DNA of 64,000 bases, taken from the NCBI RefSeq assembly GCF_006539505.1, contig NZ_BJND01000046.1, forward strand, positions 1 to 64,000, written 5' to 3'. Under the pieces are notes generated by a model. The model made no database searches and was not told the DNA's origin. It saw only the letters and a program-made list of their open reading frames with translations. This DNA comes from Streptomyces spinoverrucosus. Lineage in GTDB: Bacteria; Actinomycetota; Actinomycetes; Streptomycetales; Streptomycetaceae. The position numbers were made by a program, and so were the translations under genes. Shown piece after piece: positions 58,960 to 64,000 of this stretch (positions are counted from its first letter, which is position 1; each line of letters opens with the position of its first letter).

Positions 58960-60537
58960 TCAACCAGAGGTTGCCTCGCGTATCTGGCTCGCGGCCCGTT
59001 CGGCCAGCATGACGGCGGGGGCGTGGGTGTGGCCCCGGGTGATGCGGGGGAACACCGAGGCATCCACGATGCGAAGACCGTGGACCTGGCGGACTCGCAT
59101 GTCCGGGTCGACCACCGCGGCGTCGTCGTCCGGGAGGCCCATGCGGCAGGTGCCGACCGGGTGGAAGAGGGTGCCCGTGTGGTCCCGGATGTGCTGGAGC
59201 AGGGCCTCGTCGCTCATGTCGTCGGTCCAGGGGGACATGGCCTCGCCCACCAGGGGCCGCAGGGCGTCGGTGGCGAAGAGGCGTTCGGCGAAGCGCGCTC
59301 CGGCGGCGAGGCGGTGCAGGTCCACCGGGGCCGACAGGTACTGCGGGTCGATCAGGGGTGGCGTGTCGGGGTCGGGGGTCTGGAGCGAGACGGTGCCCCG
59401 GCTCTCGGGTTGCAGCAGTACGACGCCGATGGTCAGTCCGTCGGCGAGGGCGTCCCCCTGGAAGGCGATGGGGGCCCAGATGACTTCGAGGTCGGGCGGG
59501 CCGGGGCGGCCGTCGCTGCGGAGGAATCCCACCGCCTCGGCGATGTTGGAGGTCAGCGGACCGACCCGGTCCTCCTCGAACTGCTTGAGGGCGTGCGCGC
59601 TCTCGGCGTCCGCCAGGCGTACCGGGGAGACCGCGTGCCGGATGACGTCGAGCGTCGCATGGTCGTGCAGATTGCGGCCCACGCCGGGCAGGTGCACGCG
59701 CGGTTCGACGCCCGCGGCCGCCAGCTCTCGCTCGTCGCCGATGCCGGACAGCATCAGCAGGTGCGGTGAACCGACGGCACCGGCGCTGAGGATCACCTCA
59801 CGGCGGGCCATCAGGCGGACGTCGGCCAGCTCCACGCCGCGGGCGCGGTTGTTCTCCAGCACGATGCGCCGGGCCTGTTGCCGGGTGAACAGGGTCAGGT
59901 TGGCGCGTTCGAGGGCCGGGCGCAGATAGCCGTCGGCGGAGCTCCACCGAGTGCCGTTGCGCTGGTTGAGCGGGGTGAGCGCGCTGCCGTTGAGGTGCGG
60001 GCCGCCGAGGCCGCCCGGAATGGGTCCGAGCCCGAGGTCGGCGCAGGCCCTCAGGAAGTGGGCCGTGGTGGGGTCGGGGTCACGGGGCGGCGAGATCCAC
60101 AGGGGACCGTCGTCGCCGTACGAGGTGCCCTCCGCCGGGGCTCCCGCCCAGCGTTCCGCCGTGCGCAGGTGGGGCCGGACGGTCTGCCACGACCAGGTGG
60201 GACCGGCGGTGCGGCCCCAGGCGTCGTAGTCGTCGGCGGAACCCGGGATCCACATCTGGAAGTTGAGCGACGAGGAGCCGCCCAGGACCTTGCCGCGGGG
60301 CCAGTCGACGCTGCGGCCGCCGAGACCGGGCTGGGGCACCGTCGCGTAGCCCCAGTCGAGTTCCGTGCCGAGCAGGGCGAGTGAGGCGCCGGGGACCCGG
60401 ATGGCGGGGTCCGTGTCGGGTCCCCCCGCCTCGACGAGAGCGACCCGTACGGCGGGGTCCTCGGTGAGCCGGGCGGCCAGTACGGACCCGGCCGAGCCCG
60501 CGCCCACGATCACGTAGTCGAACAGCTCGTCGTCCAT
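58960..60537 (-). CDS. GMC-family FAD oxidoreductase
   Basis: The 525-residue protein shows FDYVIVGAGSAGSVLAARL (FAD fold), GGRSVDWPRGKVLGGSSSLN (GMC signature 1), VILSAGAVGSPHLLMLSGIG (signature 2) and the catalytic region HPVGTCRMG followed by RGHTHAPAVMLAERAA. It oxidises an alcohol to an aldehyde or ketone. It starts two bases after the P450 stop and is the last gene of a four-oxidoreductase operon, so it may oxidise a hydroxyl installed by the P450. Confidence 0.93.
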   Translation of the reverse strand: MDDELFDYVIVGAGSAGSVLAARLTEDPAVRVALVEAGGPDTDPAIRVPGASLALLGTELDWGYATVPQPGLGGRSVDWPRGKVLGGSSSLNFQMWIPGSADDYDAWGRTAGPTWSWQTVRPHLRTAERWAGAPAEGTSYGDDGPLWISPPRDPDPTTAHFLRACADLGLGPIPGGLGGPHLNGSALTPLNQRNGTRWSSADGYLRPALERANLTLFTRQQARRIVLENNRARGVELADVRLMARREVILSAGAVGSPHLLMLSGIGDERELAAAGVEPRVHLPGVGRNLHDHATLDVIRHAVSPVRLADAESAHALKQFEEDRVGPLTSNIAEAVGFLRSDGRPGPPDLEVIWAPIAFQGDALADGLTIGVVLLQPESRGTVSLQTPDPDTPPLIDPQYLSAPVDLHRLAAGARFAERLFATDALRPLVGEAMSPWTDDMSDEALLQHIRDHTGTLFHPVGTCRMGLPDDDAAVVDPDMRVRQVHGLRIVDASVFPRITRGHTHAPAVMLAERAASQIREATSG

Positions 60538-60539
60538 GG

Positions 60540-61841
60540 TCAGGCCTGCTTGAGGAGGACGGGGAGCGTGCGGTGCCCGTTGGACACGAACGACTCCAGG
60601 GGCTGGAGCCGGTCCGTCGTGACGGCCAGGCTGATGCCGGGAAAACGCGCGAAGAGCATGGGCAGGGCGAGCGAGGCCTCCAGCCGGGCGAGCGGTGCGC
60701 CGACGCAGCGGTGCACCCCGTAGCCGAAGGAGATGTGGTCCTGTCGGGTGGGCCGGGATATGTCGAAAGCGTCGGCGTCGGCGCCGTGGACGGCCGGGTC
60801 ACGGCCGATGGCGCTGTAGGAGATGATCAGGGCGTCGCCCTTGGCGATCGTCACCTGGCCGGCCTCGATGTCCTCGACGGCGAAGCGCATCGGCAGGTTG
60901 GCGATCGGTGCCTCGTGTCGCAACGCCTCGTCGATCGCGTCGTCCCAGGAGGCGTCGCCGTTCTCGATGAGGCGCAGCTGCTCGGGGTGCGTGAGCAGGG
61001 AATGAATGGCCTGGTCGAGCAGGTTGACCGTGGTCTCGTGGCCCGCGCCGATCATCAGCAGGACCATGTCGACGAGTTCGACCTCGTCGAGTCCGGCGGA
61101 CTCCTCGTCGTCGCGCGCGGCGATGAGTGCGCTCACCAGGTCGTCGCCCGGCGTGCGGCGTTTGTGTGCGATGAGCGCGGTCATCAGGCCGTGCAGCTCT
61201 TCCCCGGTGGCCTGCACTTCCTCCAGGGTGGCGGAGGTGCGGAACATGTCGGCGACGACCCGGAAGAGGTCCGCGCGCATGTCGTGGGGGATGCCGAGGA
61301 GTTCGCAGATGACCCGGATCGCCAGGGGGTAGGCGAAGTCACCGCGGATGTCCACGGGGTGGCCGGGTGTCGTGGCGGCGATGTCGTCGAGCAGGTCGGC
61401 CACGAGCGTCTGGACCGTGGGGCGCAGGGCGGCGGTGCGGCGGGCGGTGAACGCCTTGGCGACCAGTTTGCGCAGCCTGCGATGGTCGCCGCCGTAGGCG
61501 TTGATCATGCTTCGTTCGGCCACCCAGGAGGCGAGCGGCCAACTGCGGGCGAGTTCGCCTTCGCCGTTCTCCCAGGCGGGCCAGTGCAGATACGCGTCCT
61601 TGGAGACCCGGTCGTCGGTCAGCAGGCTCCTGGCCAGGGCGTCGTCGGTCACGACCCAGGCGGTCACTCCACCGGGCAGTTCCGCCTGTGCGACGGGTCC
61701 TCGTGCCCGCAGCCGGGCGCCCTCGGCGTGGATGTCGCTGCCGCTGGGGTCGATAGGAAGGGGATCGGTACGAGAGGGATCGGTACGAGAGGGATCGGTA
61801 TGAGGGGGATCGGTACGAAGGGGTGCTGATTGCTCGGTCAT
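60540..61841 (-). CDS. cytochrome P450
   Basis: This is a 433-residue class I bacterial P450 with the I-helix AGHETT (266-271), ExxR EALR (305-308) and heme loop FGYGVHRCVG (Cys379). The N-terminus (residues 7-27) is a TDPSR-type repeat coded by four 15-bp DNA units and precedes normal P450 sequence. It needs ferredoxin and reductase from elsewhere. Operon position between an amine oxidase and a GMC oxidoreductase suggests a tailoring step on an amine-derived product. Confidence 0.95.
   Translation of the reverse strand: MTEQSAPLRTDPPHTDPSRTDPSRTDPLPIDPSGSDIHAEGARLRARGPVAQAELPGGVTAWVVTDDALARSLLTDDRVSKDAYLHWPAWENGEGELARSWPLASWVAERSMINAYGGDHRRLRKLVAKAFTARRTAALRPTVQTLVADLLDDIAATTPGHPVDIRGDFAYPLAIRVICELLGIPHDMRADLFRVVADMFRTSATLEEVQATGEELHGLMTALIAHKRRTPGDDLVSALIAARDDEESAGLDEVELVDMVLLMIGAGHETTVNLLDQAIHSLLTHPEQLRLIENGDASWDDAIDEALRHEAPIANLPMRFAVEDIEAGQVTIAKGDALIISYSAIGRDPAVHGADADAFDISRPTRQDHISFGYGVHRCVGAPLARLEASLALPMLFARFPGISLAVTTDRLQPLESFVSNGHRTLPVLLKQA
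61763..61822 (-). repeat. four 15-bp tandem repeats in the P450 5' coding region
   Basis: Plus-strand units GATCGGTACGAGAGG (61763-61777, 61778-61792), GATCGGTATGAGGGG (61793-61807) and GATCGGTACGAAGGG (61808-61822). The 15-base length preserves frame, so copy number can change without breaking the gene. Confidence 0.9.
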
Positions 61842-61872
61842 CGGTTCTCCGGCACAGTCGCGGGGCGGATGT

Positions 61873-63312
61873 TCACCGGTCGAGGACCTGGCCCGCTGCG
61901 CGCAGGCCGGACTCGATGGCGCCGTCGACCCAGCCGCTCCACCCGAGGGCGATGTCGCTGGTGGCGAAGGAGAGACGGCCGACGGGGCGCTGGACGGCCC
62001 GCAGCGGACCCGTGAGCTGGCCGGGCCGCTTGTACGTCCAGCCGCCGCGGGCGTAGGGGTCGTTGCCCCAGTCGTGGCCCTTGACGGCGAGGACCTCGAC
62101 GTCGGGCACCCAGCGCCGCAGCGAGGCCTGGATCTGCGCCCGGTCGGTCACCTTGAGTGCGGGGTCGGTGCTGAAGGCGAAGGCGAGGTGGCCCTCGGTG
62201 AGCCGCTGGGTGGGAACGATGTCGGCGATCCCCGGGTCGCCTTCCGCTCCGGAGGCGTAGAACAGGCCCTTCTCGGTGCGGAGATGGAGCCAGAGCTTCT
62301 TGGCCTGCGGGACGGCGACGGTCTGCTCGGCGAGGCCGCGGTGCTCCGCGGGCAGTCCGGGGGCGAAGGTGATGCGGTTCCACACGTTGACCGGTACGGC
62401 GACCACGGCGAAGGGGGCGTGGAAGACCGCGCCGCTCCTGGTGGTGACGCGGACGTGGCTGCCGCGGTCCTCGACTCTGGAGACGGGCGCGTTCAGGCGC
62501 AGGTCCGCGTCCGCGTCTTCCAGCATGGCCTGGATGAACGCGGCCGTGCCGTGCACGAGGCGGGAGGAGGTGCCGCTGGAGAACGTGTCGAAGTTCCAGT
62601 CGGACAGCGCCCACCACTGGGCCATCTGGGTCAGCGAGCCGCGGGCGGAGTCGCCGCCGGAGAGGCCGCCGAGATAGCCGGTGAGCCATTTCCGGTCCAC
62701 CGGAGTGGGGTTCATCGCGTCGATCCGCTCGATCAGGGTCATCCGGTCGAGCGGGCGCACCAGGTCCTCACGGGCGAACGGGTCGAGAGGGCGCGGAAAG
62801 TACTGCTGGGAGCCGTCGAAGACCGGGGCGACGAGCTCGGCGAGCCGGCCGAAGCCCTCGGCGGGGGTGTAGGCGCGGGATCCCTGCTCGGCGGGGAAGT
62901 AGGCCACGTCCGGGGCCTCGTCGGTGGTGCGCTGCAGGCCGTAGTGCAGCAGTTCCTTCCAGGCGTGCGGATGCCCCTCGTCGAACCAGGCGCCGCCCAT
63001 TTCGACCCGCTCGCCGGCGAAGTCGGCGGTGTAGGTGCGGCCGCCGATACGGCGCTGGGCCTCCAGGATCAGCGGCCGCAGCCCGTTGCGGCGCAGTTCG
63101 CGGGCGGCGGCGACGCCGGCGAAACCGGCGCCGATGACGATGACGTCGTGGCCGCCGCCGGCGTCCGCGGACTCCGCGGCGGCGGCGTGGCTCACGCCGG
63201 TCGCGCCGAGCAGTGCGGTCAGGCTCGCGGCCTTGAGTACGGTACGTCGTCCGGTTCCGCGGGCTGCGGCCTCGGGTATCGCAGGGTCACCGGGACGGGT
63301 GTCGGGGCTCAC
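61873..63312 (-). CDS. flavin-dependent amine oxidase, Tat-type leader
   Basis: This is 479 residues from GTG 63312, chosen for AAGGAG five bases upstream; the frame is open to 63354. A twin-arginine-like leader (TGRRTVLKAASLTALLGATG) precedes HDVIVIGAGFAGVAAARELR (FAD fold), LEAQRRIGGRTYT and the C-terminal GWSGWVDGAIESGLRAA of monoamine oxidases. It would oxidise an amine to an imine. The gene for an imine reductase lies immediately upstream in the operon. Confidence 0.92.
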   Translation of the reverse strand: MSPDTRPGDPAIPEAAARGTGRRTVLKAASLTALLGATGVSHAAAAESADAGGGHDVIVIGAGFAGVAAARELRRNGLRPLILEAQRRIGGRTYTADFAGERVEMGGAWFDEGHPHAWKELLHYGLQRTTDEAPDVAYFPAEQGSRAYTPAEGFGRLAELVAPVFDGSQQYFPRPLDPFAREDLVRPLDRMTLIERIDAMNPTPVDRKWLTGYLGGLSGGDSARGSLTQMAQWWALSDWNFDTFSSGTSSRLVHGTAAFIQAMLEDADADLRLNAPVSRVEDRGSHVRVTTRSGAVFHAPFAVVAVPVNVWNRITFAPGLPAEHRGLAEQTVAVPQAKKLWLHLRTEKGLFYASGAEGDPGIADIVPTQRLTEGHLAFAFSTDPALKVTDRAQIQASLRRWVPDVEVLAVKGHDWGNDPYARGGWTYKRPGQLTGPLRAVQRPVGRLSFATSDIALGWSGWVDGAIESGLRAAGQVLDR

Positions 63313-63350
63313 GGTGTCTCCTTGAAGGTTCGGGTACGGGCGGGCGCGGC

Positions 63351-64000
63351 TCACGCCGATGGATTGCGCAGTTCCTCGATGAGGCTCGACAGGCTGTCGG
63401 AGCCGTGGCCGCGCGCGACCCGGCGTTCGATGAGGGCCTGGACGGGAAGCAGCAGCTCCGGGCTGACCCCCTGGGAGCGGGAGGCGCTCACCAGGTGGGC
63501 GATGGCTTCCCTGTTGACGTTGAGCGTGGAGATCTCGGTGGCGTACTCCTTGCGGTCCACCTCTTGCGCCAGCCGGGGCAGGTAGGGCACGGCCACGTGG
63601 TTGAGCCAGGCGGTGGCGTACGGCAGGAACGCCTCGGCGGTGACACCTTCGGTGCCGACGAGTGCCAGGGCATGGATGTTGCCGGCGACGGTCGACCAGA
63701 GGATGCCGAGCAGGGCGGAGTCGTAGATCGAGGGAAGCCCGGTGTCCTCGCCGAGGTAGGTGGTCGCGCCGCCCAGGGCGCGCAGGGTCTGCTCGTGCGC
63801 GGAGTAGGCGCCGGACGAGCCGCCGTAGAAGATGAGCGCCTGAGGCTGTCCGACCAGCGGCGGGATCGCCATGATGGCACCGTCGAGGTAGTCGATGCCG
63901 TGCCGCTGCGCCCAGGCGGCCGTGGTGCGGGCCTCTTCGGGGGTGCTCGACGTCAGGTTGACGAGGACGCGGCCCTTGAGGTTCTCGGCCTCGGGTTCGA
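63351..64000 (-). CDS. imine-reductase-like NAD(P)-dependent oxidoreductase, 5' end off window
   Basis: The C-terminal about 216 residues are visible. LVNLTSSTPEEARTTAAWA and the GIDYLDGAIMAIPPLVGQPQ segment are characteristic of the imine reductase branch of the 6-phosphogluconate/hydroxyisobutyrate dehydrogenase family. The all-helical dimerisation domain (YDSALLGILWSTVAGNIHAL) follows. The NADPH-binding N-terminus lies beyond the right edge. It ends 38 bases before the amine oxidase start. Together they could form and reduce imines in an amine or alkaloid pathway. Confidence 0.88.
   Translation of the reverse strand, partial: EPEAENLKGRVLVNLTSSTPEEARTTAAWAQRHGIDYLDGAIMAIPPLVGQPQALIFYGGSSGAYSAHEQTLRALGGATTYLGEDTGLPSIYDSALLGILWSTVAGNIHALALVGTEGVTAEAFLPYATAWLNHVAVPYLPRLAQEVDRKEYATEISTLNVNREAIAHLVSASRSQGVSPELLLPVQALIERRVARGHGSDSLSSLIEELRNPSA

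Noticed and set aside
1..64000. tRNA or rRNA genes
   Set aside because: No cloverleaf-like segment or rRNA signature was noticed on either strand; a covariance search was not possible.

Overview
The window is chromosomal DNA of a Streptomyces-like actinomycete. Base composition is very GC-rich with strong third-position bias. GTG starts and 4-base ATGA/GTGA stop-start overlaps are frequent. TTA codons are almost absent apart from a few suggestive genes. Family content is typical of the genus: an XRE/DUF397 pair, STAS/ANTAR regulators, an Mbl-type MreB paralogue, PucR and MMPL genes. The malonyl-CoA synthetase (matB), carboxyltransferase, S8 peptidase and mbl block closely resembles the S. coelicolor matB neighbourhood.

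Layout. 1-2.0 kb: an ATP-binding (anti-sigma-like) protein diverges from a frameshifted XRE/DUF5753 regulator and its DUF397 partner, followed by a small receiver-like gene behind a MerR-type promoter. 2.1-5.9 kb: a Tat-exported propeller protein runs straight into the 3' part of an Rhs toxin gene, followed by a small membrane protein and an Imm1 immunity protein. 5.9-10.7 kb (minus): a sugar ABC importer and a GH51 arabinofuranosidase. 10.9-14.1 kb: an ImmA/IrrE-like metallopeptidase, a seven-helix membrane protein and an FAD oxidoreductase, translationally coupled or nearly so. 14.2-16.3 kb (minus): a TPR protein, an SMP-30 lactonase and an IclR regulator. 16.5-20.3 kb: a TetR regulator divergent from an LmeA-like lipid-binding protein and an MMPL exporter.

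20.5-28.5 kb holds the most interesting block: a type III polyketide synthase, a PAPS-dependent sulfotransferase, a complete PAPS-forming set (cysC, cysD, cysN) and a sulfonate/sulfate-type ABC importer, in one run on the plus strand. No PAPS reductase or sulfite reductase is present, and the synthase, the sulfotransferase and the ABC ATPase genes contain TTA (bldA-dependent) codons. This looks like a dedicated pathway for a sulfated polyketide, analogous to the Cpz8/Cpz6 step of caprazamycin biosynthesis. PucR-type regulators and an MBL-fold hydrolase follow.

33.1-44.0 kb is a coupled operon for an uncharacterised surface glycan: GT4 glycosyltransferase, methyltransferases, an AftD-like giant transferase, a condensation-type acyltransferase and a DMT-type membrane protein. 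A dispersed intergenic repeat has been captured inside one of its coding regions. 44.0-47.2 kb holds C-rich 39-bp repeats, an ATP-grasp gene, a PP2C remnant and a TnpB element paired with a ribbon-helix-helix gene.

47.2-57.2 kb is conserved Streptomyces core: matB, carboxyltransferase, a frameshifted S8 peptidase, mbl, and STAS/ATPase/ANTAR regulators. 57.2-64 kb (minus): a secreted adenosine-deaminase-like protein, then a four-gene oxidoreductase operon (imine reductase, flavin amine oxidase, P450, GMC oxidoreductase) that may be part of an amine or alkaloid pathway running off the right edge.
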